Source: a bacterium (GTDB taxonomy: Bacteria; Oederibacteriota; JAAXVQ01; JAUVAV01). From it: a stretch of 64,000 bases of DNA. Where the stretch lies: assembly GCA_021108215.1 (NCBI GenBank), contig JAIORK010000012.1, positions 113,501 to 177,500 on the forward strand, written 5' to 3'. Position 1 is the stretch's first letter. Every line of letters begins with the position of its first letter. The translations under genes were made by a program, and so were the position numbers. This document shows, piece by piece, positions 19,155-28,526 of the stretch. The notes under the pieces are model-generated. The model was not told the DNA's origin. It did no database searches and saw only the letters and a list, made by a program, of their open reading frames with translations.

Positions 19155-20090
19155 ATGGATGTGGTCATTGTAGGTTCCGTGGCGCTGGATGATGTAAAGA
19201 CCCCGGAGGGTGAGGTGAAAGATGCGCTCGGCGGATCAGCGGTATACGCATCTTTATCCGCCGGTTACTTTACCTCGCCGGGGATTGTAGGTGTTGTGGG
19301 GGAGGATTTTTCTGATGCACATGTTGCATTGCTGGAAAAACATGGCGTATCTTCTGTGGGCTTGGAAAGAACCCAGGGAAAAACATTTCATTGGGAAGGT
19401 TATTACGAAAAAGAGATGGGGACGGCATTTACAGTGGATACTCAGCTAAATGTTTTTGCCGTTTTTTCACCGAAAATCCCCGGGAAGTATAAAGATGCAC
19501 CGTTTCTTTTTTTGGCCAATATTGATCCGGAACTGCAGTTGGAAGTGTTGGATGCCATGGATCGGCCCCGGTTTGTGATGTTGGATACAATGAATCTTTG
19601 GATTGACATTAAGCGCGCGGCATTGCTTGAGGTCATCAAGCGTGTCGATATGGTTGTGGTTAATGATGCAGAGGCCAGACAGTTATCCGGCCAATCCAAT
19701 CTTATTTCAGCAGCCCGCTGGATTCAGGCGCTGGGGCCTAAAGGCGTGGCGGTTAAAAAAGGGGAACATGGTGCCTTGGTGTTTTGGGAAACAGCGATGG
19801 GGGTTTTGCCCGCCTTTCCGGTGGTTGCTGTGAAGGACCCGACCGGTGCCGGAGATACCTTTGCCGGCGGATTGATTGGCGCTTTGGCCCAACAAAATGA
19901 AATTACGATCGACACCTTGAAAACTGCGGCTTCCGTTGGGACGGTTATGGCGTCTTTCACAGTGGAAGATTTTTCAGTCAATCGTCTTGCCGGATTGACT
20001 GAAAATGATATTGGTGACCGGCACAAAAAATTAAAACAGATATCTGAAATACGTGATAGCGCTTTGACCATTTCGTGTTCGGGAAAATAG
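19155..20090 (+). CDS. PfkB-family carbohydrate/nucleoside kinase
   Basis: This 311-residue protein belongs to the PfkB (ribokinase) family. The ATP/anion-hole signature DPTGAGDTFAGG begins at 228, with Asp234 as the catalytic base. The N-terminus VVIVGSVALDDVKTPEG and the GGSAVYAS motif are typical. AAAGGAG at about 19140-19146 places the start at ATG 19155; an open frame further upstream overlaps lnt and lacks homology. The substrate cannot be told from sequence. The next gene is an aminotransferase, 27 nt later. Confidence 0.9.
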   Translation: MDVVIVGSVALDDVKTPEGEVKDALGGSAVYASLSAGYFTSPGIVGVVGEDFSDAHVALLEKHGVSSVGLERTQGKTFHWEGYYEKEMGTAFTVDTQLNVFAVFSPKIPGKYKDAPFLFLANIDPELQLEVLDAMDRPRFVMLDTMNLWIDIKRAALLEVIKRVDMVVVNDAEARQLSGQSNLISAARWIQALGPKGVAVKKGEHGALVFWETAMGVLPAFPVVAVKDPTGAGDTFAGGLIGALAQQNEITIDTLKTAASVGTVMASFTVEDFSVNRLAGLTENDIGDRHKKLKQISEIRDSALTISCSGK

Positions 20091-20117
20091 CGTATGAAAA
20101 CGCGAGAGAGGTAGCAG

Positions 20118-21284
20118 ATGAATTCAAATAAATTGAACAGAATCCCACCTTATATTTTAGCAAAAGTAACTGCAGGAACGAAAACAGCACGCTTGCGCGG
20201 TGAAGATATTATTGATTTTGGGATGGGAAATCCCGATATGGGAACACCCCAACACATTGTTGACAAACTGGTGGAGGCAGTGCAAAAACCACAGAACCAT
20301 CGCTATTCCGTCTCAAAAGGGGTTTTTAAACTGCGTGAGGCTGTCTGTCAGTGGTACGCAAGACGGTTTGATGTTGACCTGGACCCTGACCGTGAAGCGA
20401 TTGCCACTATCGGTGCCAAAGAAGGTATTTCTCATTTAATGCTGGCGTTGTTGGATCCGGGCGATGCGGTTATCGTACCGACGCCATGCTATCCCATCCA
20501 CGCCTATTCAGTGGTTTTGGCGGAAGGCAATGTGATCGGAATTCCATTTAAGCCGGGGGAGGATATTTACCCGAAAATTGTCGATGCCTGTAAAAATGCT
20601 TGGCCGAAACCTAAGGCGATCATCCTTTCATATCCGCAGAATCCTACAGGTACAACGGTGGAGCTTGAATTCTTTGAAAAAATTGTTGCACTGGCCAAAC
20701 AGGAGAAATTTTTGGTCATCCACGATCATGCGTATGCTGAACTGTGTTTTGATGACTATAAATCGCCAAGTTTTCTTCAAGTGCCGGATGCCAAGGACGT
20801 TGGGGTGGAATTTTATTCAGTCTCAAAGACGTATAATATGCCGGGATGGCGGATCGGTTTTATGGTAGGAAATCATGAGGCGGTCGGCATATTAAGCAGA
20901 ATAAAAAGCTATCTGGATTACGGAATGTTTGCGCCAATTCAGATAGCCGGGATTTGTGCGCTCAATGGGCCGCAAGACTGCGTGAAGGAAATCGTGGATA
21001 CTTATAAATTCCGGCGTGATACCCTAGTTGACGGGTTGAATAAATTGGGGTGGAATGTTCCGAAACCGGATGCCACAATGTTTGTCTGGGCACCGATTCC
21101 TGAAAAATATAAAGAAATGCCGTCTGTTGATTTTGCCATGAAAATGTTGGATGAGGCCAAAGTGGCTGTGTCACCGGGCGCGGGTTTCGGCGAAGGCGGG
21201 GAAGGTTTTGTCCGGTTCGCTTTGATTGAAAATGAGGAAAGAATCCGGCAGGCATTGCGCGGTATCAAGAAAATGTTTTGCTAG
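20118..21284 (+). CDS. Class I/II PLP aminotransferase (AlaC/aspartate aminotransferase-like)
   Basis: This fold-type I aminotransferase (388 aa) has the PLP lysine at Lys237 in [15 protein letters not shown], the [12 protein letters not shown] motif that positions the cofactor, and the C-terminal arginine region [14 protein letters not shown]. The sequence resembles glutamate-pyruvate transaminases (AlaC/YfdZ) and LL-diaminopimelate aminotransferases. Alanine or aspartate transamination is likely, but substrate assignment needs phylogeny. GAGAGG before the ATG supports the start. It converges on the minus-strand kinase gene with only 8 nt between stops. Confidence 0.9.
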   Translation: MNSNKLNRIPPYILAKVTAGTKTARLRGEDIIDFGMGNPDMGTPQHIVDKLVEAVQKPQNHRYSVSKGVFKLREAVCQWYARRFDVDLDPDREAIATIGAKEGISHLMLALLDPGDAVIVPTPCYPIHAYSVVLAEGNVIGIPFKPGEDIYPKIVDACKNAWPKPKAIILSYPQNPTGTTVELEFFEKIVALAKQEKFLVIHDHAYAELCFDDYKSPSFLQVPDAKDVGVEFYSVSKTYNMPGWRIGFMVGNHEAVGILSRIKSYLDYGMFAPIQIAGICALNGPQDCVKEIVDTYKFRRDTLVDGLNKLGWNVPKPDATMFVWAPIPEKYKEMPSVDFAMKMLDEAKVAVSPGAGFGEGGEGFVRFALIENEERIRQALRGIKKMFC

Positions 21285-21292
21285 ACGATTAT

Positions 21293-23755
21293 TTATAATT
21301 TATTGATTTTTGGTGCCGGTGAGATGGGGATAGTAAACCAGAAACGACTCCCTTCATTGATCCGGCTTTCAACCTGGATTTCCGAACCATGTGCCTCAAG
21401 GATTTCTTTTACAATCGCAAGTCCTAATCCGGTTCCGACATATTTACGCGTGGAAGACGAATCAACCTGAAAAAAACGTTGGAAAATTTTCTTGATTGAT
21501 TTTTTGGGGATGCCGGCTCCGGTATCGACAATACTGACTTCGAGTCGTTTTTCTTCGTTTTTTAGTTCCTTATCAGTGCCGGGTGCCAGTACTTTAAGTA
21601 TGATTTTGACGGAGCCGTTTTCCGTGAATTTGATGGCATTGGTAACCAGATTTTGTAAAACTTGTTGGATTTTATGCCGGTGCATTCTGACCATGACAGG
21701 ATGCTTCGGACCTTGCCATAGCAATTTAATGCCTTTATTTTTTGCCAGTTCAATTGTATCGGAAATAACATCTGAGACCAGTTCCTGGAAAATCAATACT
21801 TCCATATTTTTTAAAAGCATTTTTTGATCTTGGATTTTTGCCAATGTTAGCAGGTCATTAATAAGGTTTAATAGGTTGTTGACATTGCGGCTCATGATTT
21901 GGAATTTTTCTTTTTGATCAGCACTTAGGACGCCGATTTTATCGGTTGAAAAAAGCTCGATATAAGTTTTGATTGTCGTGATTGGCGTCCGAAGTTCATG
22001 GGATACATTGGAAAGAATGCGGTTTTTAAAACGGTCCATTTCCTGGAGATCCTTATTAACCTCTTCACGTTCCTTGATTTTAAGCTGCAGTTCAATATAC
22101 AAGAGGGCATTTTCCACTGCGATCCCCAGTTCGTCGCCAATACGGGTCAGCTGGTCAAGGTCCTTGTAATGGAGGAAATATTTTTGGTTGCTGGCAATCG
22201 CGAGAAGTCCGACAATACGTTTTTTTGAACGGAGAGGAACCAGCAAGAGGTCGCGGATATTGTCCGTTGCATCCAAAGTCTGGGATTTGAAATGACGCGC
22301 AACATCCCGGATAAGGGATGGTTTGCCCGATGTATACATTTTTTTCATGAGTCCCTGAAGAAATGAGAAATCACGTAAGCGGGAAACAGTATTCTCTGAG
22401 ATGCCCAGATAAGAGACGAGGCTCATGCGTTTGAGCTGTGGATCAAAAACATAAATCCAACCGGAAAAAGTTTGCATCATCTGGAGAATTTTTCTTAAGC
22501 TGCGATCAAGGAAAGTATTGAGATCGATGGATTGGTTGATGATGCTGGTGATCTCATTGAAAAAAGTAAGTTTACGCGTTTTTTTTTGGATTTCTTCATT
22601 TCGGAAGACCAGGGTATGCACCATTTGATTAAATGTTTGGGTGAGACGTCCGATCTCATCTTGCGACCTTACAGGAAGCGGCTCTGCCAGTAATCCGGCT
22701 TCAAATAATTTAATACCGTCCTCCAGTTCTTCCAATGGACGCATGACTTGGGATATGAAGAGGAGACCTGCACTCAGTGTGAAAAGGAGTGGGCCGGTTA
22801 AGAGCGCCAGAAGTATCCAGCGCATACGAAAAATGCGGCGCGTGATAATCTCCGAATCCTGTTCCAGAAACACCCCCCAATCCAATTGGTTGCAGTGCGC
22901 GTAGGTTCTGAAAACATTGACGCCTTGATCATTTGGGGAGGTGAGCACTTTGGAACCCGAATAGGCAAAAGCGGGATTTTGTGCGGAAGAAAGTCTTTCG
23001 TGAACTAAAAGTAAATACTGTTTAATCCGACTGCCCTGAGCAAGTCTGGGATGAAAAAGAATTTTTCCCTCGCGATTCACCAGGGCAAATTCAGTTTTAG
23101 GTCCGAAATGCCATTTTTGAATGGCAGCTATAAGATCATCAAGAGATAAAAAAATTGTTAAAAAATCCCGATTTTCATCAGCATTCGTAAAGGGGATCGT
23201 GTATTTTAGCGGGATGGCCAATTCGCCGAGTTCTTTGAAGTAACATGCGTTTCCGATTGCATAGGAAACACTTTTGATGGTTTTATTATGCGGGGGCAAA
23301 AAAAGAGCGCTGGGAATTAAGGGGACTTTTTTTCCCGGATTAGTATTTTTTGAGTAGATCCGATTGCCATCGAAATCCTCCAGGGTTATCGCAGAGATGA
23401 TCGGGAAAGCAGTGGTGAGGTCCATAAAAGCGGATTGGAAGAAATCAGGATTTTGGAAATTTGAGGTATGCCATCGGGAAATCATACCGGCAATTCTTTC
23501 GAATTGGTTTATATAGTAAGAATCAATGAACCGCGCCAGTTCGCCGGAATAACTTTGATTTTGTTTCTCGTTATTCCATGAAATATAGGAGGTCTTGGTT
23601 CGCATGGCAAAAAAAGCGAAAAAAATAAAATTCATTGCGGTTAATGCTAAAACGATGAGTAATAATTTATTACGGATTTTATTTTGGAAAATGACGTGAT
23701 GCCACAGCAAGCGCCAATAGATGCCTAGTTTATGAAAAGGAGTACGGTGCGTCAT
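21293..23755 (-). CDS. Membrane sensor histidine kinase (extracytoplasmic sensor-HAMP-GAF-HisKA-HATPase)
   Basis: An 820-residue sensor kinase. A membrane helix (about 28-52) precedes a large extracytoplasmic domain, probably a Cache-type sensor, up to about 335, and a second helix leads to HAMP (about 350-405), GAF (about 415-555), HisKA and HATPase domains. The phosphorylated His586 lies in NVSHELRTPITT. The N box (LVTNAIKFTENG), G1 (DTGAGIP) and G2 (GTGLGLAIVKEI) motifs are complete. No response regulator is adjacent, so the partner is elsewhere. The ATG at 23755 has no ribosome site and lies just six bases from a promoter -10 box, so it is either leaderless or starts further in. Confidence 0.93.
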   Translation of the reverse strand: MTHRTPFHKLGIYWRLLWHHVIFQNKIRNKLLLIVLALTAMNFIFFAFFAMRTKTSYISWNNEKQNQSYSGELARFIDSYYINQFERIAGMISRWHTSNFQNPDFFQSAFMDLTTAFPIISAITLEDFDGNRIYSKNTNPGKKVPLIPSALFLPPHNKTIKSVSYAIGNACYFKELGELAIPLKYTIPFTNADENRDFLTIFLSLDDLIAAIQKWHFGPKTEFALVNREGKILFHPRLAQGSRIKQYLLLVHERLSSAQNPAFAYSGSKVLTSPNDQGVNVFRTYAHCNQLDWGVFLEQDSEIITRRIFRMRWILLALLTGPLLFTLSAGLLFISQVMRPLEELEDGIKLFEAGLLAEPLPVRSQDEIGRLTQTFNQMVHTLVFRNEEIQKKTRKLTFFNEITSIINQSIDLNTFLDRSLRKILQMMQTFSGWIYVFDPQLKRMSLVSYLGISENTVSRLRDFSFLQGLMKKMYTSGKPSLIRDVARHFKSQTLDATDNIRDLLLVPLRSKKRIVGLLAIASNQKYFLHYKDLDQLTRIGDELGIAVENALLYIELQLKIKEREEVNKDLQEMDRFKNRILSNVSHELRTPITTIKTYIELFSTDKIGVLSADQKEKFQIMSRNVNNLLNLINDLLTLAKIQDQKMLLKNMEVLIFQELVSDVISDTIELAKNKGIKLLWQGPKHPVMVRMHRHKIQQVLQNLVTNAIKFTENGSVKIILKVLAPGTDKELKNEEKRLEVSIVDTGAGIPKKSIKKIFQRFFQVDSSSTRKYVGTGLGLAIVKEILEAHGSEIQVESRINEGSRFWFTIPISPAPKINKL

Positions 23756-23761
23756 GGGGAT

Positions 23762-23790
23762 ATTGTATTTCGAAATGAAAGAAAAATCAA
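23762..23790 (-). promoter_or_regulatory. Promoter for the sensor kinase gene
   Basis: On the minus strand TTGATT (23790-23785) and TACAAT (23767-23762) are 17 bp apart. The predicted RNA start falls on or next to the ATG at 23755. Confidence 0.5.
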
Positions 23791-23806
23791 GAAAGCACTC
23801 AAGTGT

Positions 23807-23835
23807 TTGACAATATTATTTGGGTGCATTACAAT
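23807..23835 (+). promoter_or_regulatory. Strong promoter for greA
   Basis: TTGACA (23807-23812) and TACAAT (23830-23835) with an exact 17-bp spacer. Transcription should begin near 23842, giving a leader of about 125 nt before greA. It diverges from the kinase promoter. Confidence 0.75.
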
Positions 23836-23854
23836 AGCATATCAAAAAAATAAA

Positions 23855-23953
23855 ATGAACAAGTTTTGGGTATGTGTGCCGATGGGCGTAATGATGGTGC
23901 TTGGGATGCTTACCCAGTCTTTATTTTTTGTGTTTTTAAAATACGACTCATAG
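23855..23953 (+). CDS. Possible 32-residue hydrophobic leader peptide
   Basis: A short open frame in the greA leader would encode a 32-residue peptide with one strongly hydrophobic segment (VCVPMGVMMVLGMLTQ). Its stop codon overlaps the greA ribosome site TAGGGAG (23951-23957), which would allow translational coupling. It has no clear ribosome site of its own, only an A-rich upstream. It may be real or chance; there is no homology I recognise. Confidence 0.25.
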   Translation: MNKFWVCVPMGVMMVLGMLTQSLFFVFLKYDS

Positions 23954-23965
23954 GGAGTGCTCGTC

Positions 23966-24439
23966 ATGGGGAAGATATTTTTAACTAAAGAGGGTTTTGA
24001 AAAAATGGAAGCGGAATTGACTCATCTAAAGGGACCCCGTCGGCGTGAAGTGATTCAGGCGATTCAGGTTGCACGTGAGCACGGTGATCTCTCGGAAAAT
24101 GCAGAATATGATGCAGCCAAAGATGAACAGGCTAAATTGGAATTGCGCATCAGTCAGCTTCAGGAACAGCTGGGCAATGCGCAAATATTGGACAAATCAA
24201 ATATTCCGGAAGGAAAAATTTCTTTGGGGCAAAAAGTCCGGTTGGAAGATTTGGCGACAAAGGCGGAAATCGAATATTATTTGGTGGCCCCGGAGGAGTC
24301 GGATTTTGAAACAAACCGGATATCGGTTACGTCTCCCATCGGGAAAGGTTTGGTAGGAAAAACGGTGGGTGCAGAGGTTGAGATTCGTATTCCGGCCGGT
24401 GTGAAAAAGTATAAAGTACTTTCCGTTAAAATGGCGTGA
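23966..24439 (+). CDS. greA: Transcription elongation factor GreA
   Basis: GreA rescues backtracked RNA polymerase by stimulating transcript cleavage. The 157-residue protein has the N-terminal coiled coil, with acidic tip residues in the GDLSENAEYDAAKDEQ segment, and a C-terminal FKBP-like domain. The start is ATG 23966, since TAGGGAG ends eight bases upstream and the first residues MGKIFLTKEGFEKMEAEL match the family start; the GTG at 23957 lies within that ribosome site. It converges with lptG, with 15 nt between the stops. Confidence 0.96.
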   Translation: MGKIFLTKEGFEKMEAELTHLKGPRRREVIQAIQVAREHGDLSENAEYDAAKDEQAKLELRISQLQEQLGNAQILDKSNIPEGKISLGQKVRLEDLATKAEIEYYLVAPEESDFETNRISVTSPIGKGLVGKTVGAEVEIRIPAGVKKYKVLSVKMA

Positions 24440-24454
24440 CTGAAGTCGCGTTGG

Positions 24455-25564
24455 TTAACTCTTTGCTTTGGTTATCAGGAACACTCCTAATCCTAAAAAA
24501 ATAAAATTAGCGATCCAGACGGATAAAAACGGCGGCAGTGTGCCGTTTTTTCCGAAGGATGTTCCGACGGCAATAAATCCGATATAAAAAAAACCGGTCA
24601 CAATGGTGATGACAAATCCGATGGCAGTTCCGACAATGGCACGCCGGCCGGTCGGGAAAATAAATGGGAGTGCAACACCTAAAAGTGCCAAAATAAAATT
24701 GGAAAAAGGGAAAGCGATTTTTAAATGATAGTTGACTTCCTCGGCGCGCGGGTCGGTTCCCATTTCACGCAACAGGTTGATTTGGGTCTGGAGTTCCTTG
24801 ATGGGGGTTGCGAGCATTAAGTCGTCGTCTTTTTTCTGGCGGATGAAATCAATGGGTGATTCTCGAAACGGTATTTTGTACTCATCGAATTTCAGGTAAC
24901 GGTTTACAGCACCGGAGTCGTCAAATGCACGCAGTGTTCCATTTTGGAATATCCAATGCCCGTCTTTCCAGGATGCCTGGGGCGCATCCAACCGTTCAAT
25001 GATATCACGTTTTTTATCCAGCTTTAACAGCATCACATCAAACATTTTTCCCGTCTGGGCATTCAGGTGCTGAGTATGTAAGATGCGGCGGCCTGAAACG
25101 CTGCGGGTGAGCCAGTCACGCCGATACCGGAAGGTTTCATCGGATTTATGCTCGATATTGACACGCTTGATATGGTAGGCACGAGGGTTGGTATAGGGAA
25201 TAACAATTTCATTAAAAATCATGACCATGCCCACAATCGACAGGGCGGTGATTAATATCGGCATGGCAATTTTTAAAAAACTTACACCGCAGGCACGCAG
25301 TGCGACAAGTTCATTGTTGCGTCCGAGTTGTCCTAAAGAAAAAAGTGTTGAAAGTAAAACCGCCAAAGGAAGGACTTGGACCATAAAATAGGGGATTTGA
25401 TAGAGATAAAATAAAATGACCAAGGATATCGACGGTTTGTGATTGACGAAAGAACGCATATCATCGACCAGCTCCGCGATGACATAAAGTCCCACAAAAA
25501 CCATGATCGTGAATAATAATGCTTTTAAAAATTCTTTGGTGATATAACGTGAGATAATTTTCAT
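24455..25564 (-). CDS. lptG: LPS export ABC transporter permease LptG
   Basis: LptG is one of the two membrane subunits of the LptB2FG transporter that extracts lipopolysaccharide from the inner membrane. The 369-residue protein has six membrane helices in two groups of three around a periplasmic beta-jellyroll (about 125-265). The coupling-helix region NELVALRACGVSFLK is conserved. The ATG at 25564 overlaps the lptF stop by 4 nt (ATGA type); the open frame extends further upstream but would run inside lptF. It is last in the GT39-lptF-lptG operon. Confidence 0.92.
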   Translation of the reverse strand: MKIISRYITKEFLKALLFTIMVFVGLYVIAELVDDMRSFVNHKPSISLVILFYLYQIPYFMVQVLPLAVLLSTLFSLGQLGRNNELVALRACGVSFLKIAMPILITALSIVGMVMIFNEIVIPYTNPRAYHIKRVNIEHKSDETFRYRRDWLTRSVSGRRILHTQHLNAQTGKMFDVMLLKLDKKRDIIERLDAPQASWKDGHWIFQNGTLRAFDDSGAVNRYLKFDEYKIPFRESPIDFIRQKKDDDLMLATPIKELQTQINLLREMGTDPRAEEVNYHLKIAFPFSNFILALLGVALPFIFPTGRRAIVGTAIGFVITIVTGFFYIGFIAVGTSFGKNGTLPPFLSVWIANFIFLGLGVFLITKAKS

Positions 25565-26718
25565 AATCGGGAAACTCTTCGGAGGCGTTTGAACGGTGAG
25601 GGCGGATGTTCCCGGATGACCCAGGCAAGTCCGTAGAGACCGGCGCCGGTTAAGATGATATTTGGCAGCCACATGGATAAAAATGGATGCATGCGGCCGT
25701 CTGCGCCGAATGTTTCACCCAGGGAAATAAAAATGTAATACAAAAAAATGAGCATCACGGCTATGAAGTAGGAAAAATACCGTCCTGAACGCGGGGCAAG
25801 AATGCCGGCCGGTGCACCGATGAGTACGAATGCCAGACAGGCAAAGGGGATGGACATTTTTTTTTGGTATTCCACCCGGAGCAGGTTGATATCTTTGCCT
25901 TCTGCCTGATTTTTTTTGATTTGAAGTTGAATGTCATGCATTGACATTTCCCGTGCACCCCGCTTGATTTCCTTTTTTTGGTTGAATAATTCGCGCTTGA
26001 TATCCAGGTCTAAAAAGGTCGTGTTGAAATTAATCCGGGAAAACATGTCCGGGTCTTTTTTAGGGGCGATCTGCATATAACCCTGTTCCAATTTGAGCAT
26101 GACCCGCCGGTTTTCCGAATCGCTGATGAGCTGTCCGCGTTTGGCCACGATGGTACGGACCGGGTCGTTCGGTTTTTGACCGCGTACCAAAACCATGACA
26201 CCTTTTAACTCGCCGGTAATGGGATTTTTGCTGTCCACCCGAAAGACATAGCCGTCAAAATCTTCAACGAAGACATGTTCGCGGATAACAATGGCCGCAC
26301 GCTGCCGAACAATATCAAAGTAAAGATTGCGATAGGCTAAGTTGGCATTGGGCAAGACGGTATTATTAAATAGAATCATGCCAATGGTGAGCAAGGATGC
26401 GATTAAAATAATTGAGCGCAGCATGGGGAGGGGTGAGATGCCGGATGCTTTCATGGCGGTGATCTCATTGTCGGCGTTTAAGCGTGAAAAAACGACCATG
26501 ACGGCGACCAAACATGCCATGGGAACTGTGATCGCGAAGGTAGCCGGGAGTATGAAAATCAATAATTTAAGGACGGTGAAAACGGATACGCCGTATTTCA
26601 CAATTAGATCCGAGAGCGTAAAAATTTTATCCATAATGAGAATAAATGTGAAAATTGTCACACCCATGATAAAGGGGAAAAACAATTCTTTGGCAATATA
26701 GCGCTGTAAGGTCTTCAT
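25561..26718 (-). CDS. lptF: LPS export ABC transporter permease LptF
   Basis: LptF is the partner of LptG. Its 385 residues have the same layout: three N-terminal helices, a periplasmic jellyroll (about 135-275) and three C-terminal helices. The segment NEITAMKASGISPLPML is the ATPase-coupling region. The start MKTLQRYIAKELFFPF is typical and overlaps the upstream glycosyltransferase stop by 4 nt, and the end overlaps lptG by 4 nt, so the three genes are translationally coupled. The ATPase lptB is not in this window. Confidence 0.93.
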   Translation of the reverse strand: MKTLQRYIAKELFFPFIMGVTIFTFILIMDKIFTLSDLIVKYGVSVFTVLKLLIFILPATFAITVPMACLVAVMVVFSRLNADNEITAMKASGISPLPMLRSIILIASLLTIGMILFNNTVLPNANLAYRNLYFDIVRQRAAIVIREHVFVEDFDGYVFRVDSKNPITGELKGVMVLVRGQKPNDPVRTIVAKRGQLISDSENRRVMLKLEQGYMQIAPKKDPDMFSRINFNTTFLDLDIKRELFNQKKEIKRGAREMSMHDIQLQIKKNQAEGKDINLLRVEYQKKMSIPFACLAFVLIGAPAGILAPRSGRYFSYFIAVMLIFLYYIFISLGETFGADGRMHPFLSMWLPNIILTGAGLYGLAWVIREHPPSPFKRLRRVSRL

Positions 26719-28253
26719 GGGTGTTGCGTTTCCTTTTTGGGCGGTATCGCCCCGCTTTTTTTATCGGGCAAGAAATTATACGCGAAGAAGAAATGATTTT
26801 CACGAATTCTTTTTCCTTTTGCTGAAGCTGTGAAAATCGGGAGTGATTCTATGTGTTCGAATTTTTTTCGGATGTGCTCCATTTCCCAGTAGTCTTCACA
26901 AACATAGAGCGCATTTTGTCCCTTGAGCAGTTCGCTCCGGTCCCAGAAACGGTACTGGTTATTGGCGGGTTCCCGTAAAGGGAGTAATTGAACCTGAGGC
27001 TGGCCAGGGGTATAAAAATTGAGGATACCACCCATCTGATAGCGCCGTGCAGCAAGAAAAGCGCCTTGCGGACTTTTGGCCCGGAGTTGTTCCAAATAAA
27101 GGGCGGTTTGTTTGCCCAGGGGCCGCCAACCGCGAACTCGATTAATCGAGTTCGCGGCATTACCGGAAAGCGGAAGTACGCCAACCGCAGCTTCGAGATA
27201 AACCAAGGCGGTTAGGCTAAATGAAAAAATGAGTGTTGCTAAAATCCATTTTCGTAAACGCAGTGGGTTTTTTTTAAAATGAATTGAAATCCAGCCTGCC
27301 AGCAGGGCAATGGCGGCGGGATAAGCCGGTGCCGGCCAGTTGGCGTAAACCTGTGTCTTCACGGAGATAAGTAAAAAGAAGATGAAGATGGGTGCTGAAA
27401 AACAAGTGGTAAATAAGAAGGCCTCGCTCAAGTCAAATGCTTTTCGCCATTGTTTCCATCCAATCACCGGCGAGGCCAAACAAAAAAAACCGAGAAGCGG
27501 GCTCAAAACAGCCAACTGTCCGCCCAGATAGTCACCTACCGTTTTCAACTGAAAAGCCCAGAGTTTTTTTACGCCGCCTAAATCACCCACATGACCAAAT
27601 GAAGCCCAATCATTGCCGGCATTCCAAAAAAGGATGGGCGAGACAACCAGAAGTGTGATGAATCCGCTTATGTAAAGATGCGGTTTTTTCCACCAAATAC
27701 GTTGTTGCGGAGAAAGGATAAGAAACAGCAGCAAACAAGGTACGAATAGCGCCATGGTGTATTTGGAAAGTGCGCCCAGGCCCAGAACAAGTGCACCTAA
27801 CCACCAGCCTGGTTCCCAATGGTGAATGATTGCGTTTAAAAATAAGTAAAGACATGCAATCCAAAAGAAGAGCATAATGGAATCATGCATCATCAACACC
27901 GCACCTACGGAAACAAGCAATGCAGATTGGAACCCTAAGAAACCATACCAAGCGGCCCGGGTGGATTTGAAAAGTTTGATGATGAGCTCGAAAAAAATCC
28001 AGGAAGACAAAAAAGAGAGGATGACTGAACCCATACGTACTTGCCATTCTTGGGTTGAACCGAACAATTTTGTAAAAAATCCAATCACCAGGGCCAACAT
28101 GGGGCCTTGATCAAAATAGGACCAGTCAAGATGCCGGGACCAAGTCCAATAATAAGCTTCATCAGGCGCGAGTTCAAATTGGCTGGATAAAAAGATGCGA
28201 AAGGCAGTCAAACTAATCAAAAGAATCCAGAAAAGTCTGCGATAGATGTCCAA
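26715..28253 (-). CDS. GT39/ArnT-type membrane glycosyltransferase
   Basis: A multi-spanning glycosyltransferase of the PMT/ArnT (GT39, GT-C fold) class, which transfer sugars from polyprenyl phosphates at the outer face of the inner membrane. After the first helix the loop FELAPDEAYYWTW carries the Asp-Glu pair expected in the catalytic site, and about ten further helices follow. I place the start at TTG 28253 (512 aa), because AAGGAG (28265-28260) stands six bases upstream and a promoter -10 box covers the earlier ATGs at 28316 and 28304. Coupling to lptF by a 4-nt overlap suggests it modifies LPS or lipid A. Confidence 0.85.
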   Translation of the reverse strand: MDIYRRLFWILLISLTAFRIFLSSQFELAPDEAYYWTWSRHLDWSYFDQGPMLALVIGFFTKLFGSTQEWQVRMGSVILSFLSSWIFFELIIKLFKSTRAAWYGFLGFQSALLVSVGAVLMMHDSIMLFFWIACLYLFLNAIIHHWEPGWWLGALVLGLGALSKYTMALFVPCLLLFLILSPQQRIWWKKPHLYISGFITLLVVSPILFWNAGNDWASFGHVGDLGGVKKLWAFQLKTVGDYLGGQLAVLSPLLGFFCLASPVIGWKQWRKAFDLSEAFLFTTCFSAPIFIFFLLISVKTQVYANWPAPAYPAAIALLAGWISIHFKKNPLRLRKWILATLIFSFSLTALVYLEAAVGVLPLSGNAANSINRVRGWRPLGKQTALYLEQLRAKSPQGAFLAARRYQMGGILNFYTPGQPQVQLLPLREPANNQYRFWDRSELLKGQNALYVCEDYWEMEHIRKKFEHIESLPIFTASAKGKRIRENHFFFAYNFLPDKKSGAIPPKKETQHP

Positions 28254-28302
28254 AACCGACTCCTTGAAAGGCAGTGCCAGGAAATAATAATGAATCCAGG
28301 AC

Positions 28303-28331
28303 ATTCTAGAGGTCATTGGCGCAGCTGTCAA
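28303..28331 (-). promoter_or_regulatory. Promoter of the GT39-lptF-lptG operon
   Basis: On the minus strand TTGACA (28331-28326) and TAGAAT (28308-28303) are 17 bp apart. Transcription would begin near 28296, about 43 nt before the proposed TTG start at 28253. Confidence 0.7.
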
Positions 28332-28422
28332 GCGAGGACTGATCGTGATGGGGGGATGTAAACGCTTTAAATAAGTTGTTTTTCCAGAGGGGGCGGGAGT
28401 TTGGTGATTTTGATTAAAAATC

Positions 28423-28451
28423 TTGCGACTTTTGGAAAGTCTTGTGATAAT
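28423..28451 (+). promoter_or_regulatory. Promoter of the SprA-like gene
   Basis: TTGCGA (28423-28428) and GATAAT (28446-28451) with 17 bp between. It lies in the 273-bp divergent region between the GT39 operon and the SprA-like gene; predicted RNA start near 28458. Confidence 0.5.
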
Positions 28452-28526
28452 AGGCGTCAATGGGGTGTCTGAAATGGGGAAAATGAAATGTGTCCAACGG
28501 CATCCAGGGCACTTAGGAGAGTTTCT

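Noticed and set aside
23732..23953. 73-codon reading of the greA leader frame
   Set aside because: Its start overlaps the minus-strand kinase gene and lies upstream of the greA promoter, so it could not be made from that transcript. Only the 32-codon part is kept as a weak possibility.
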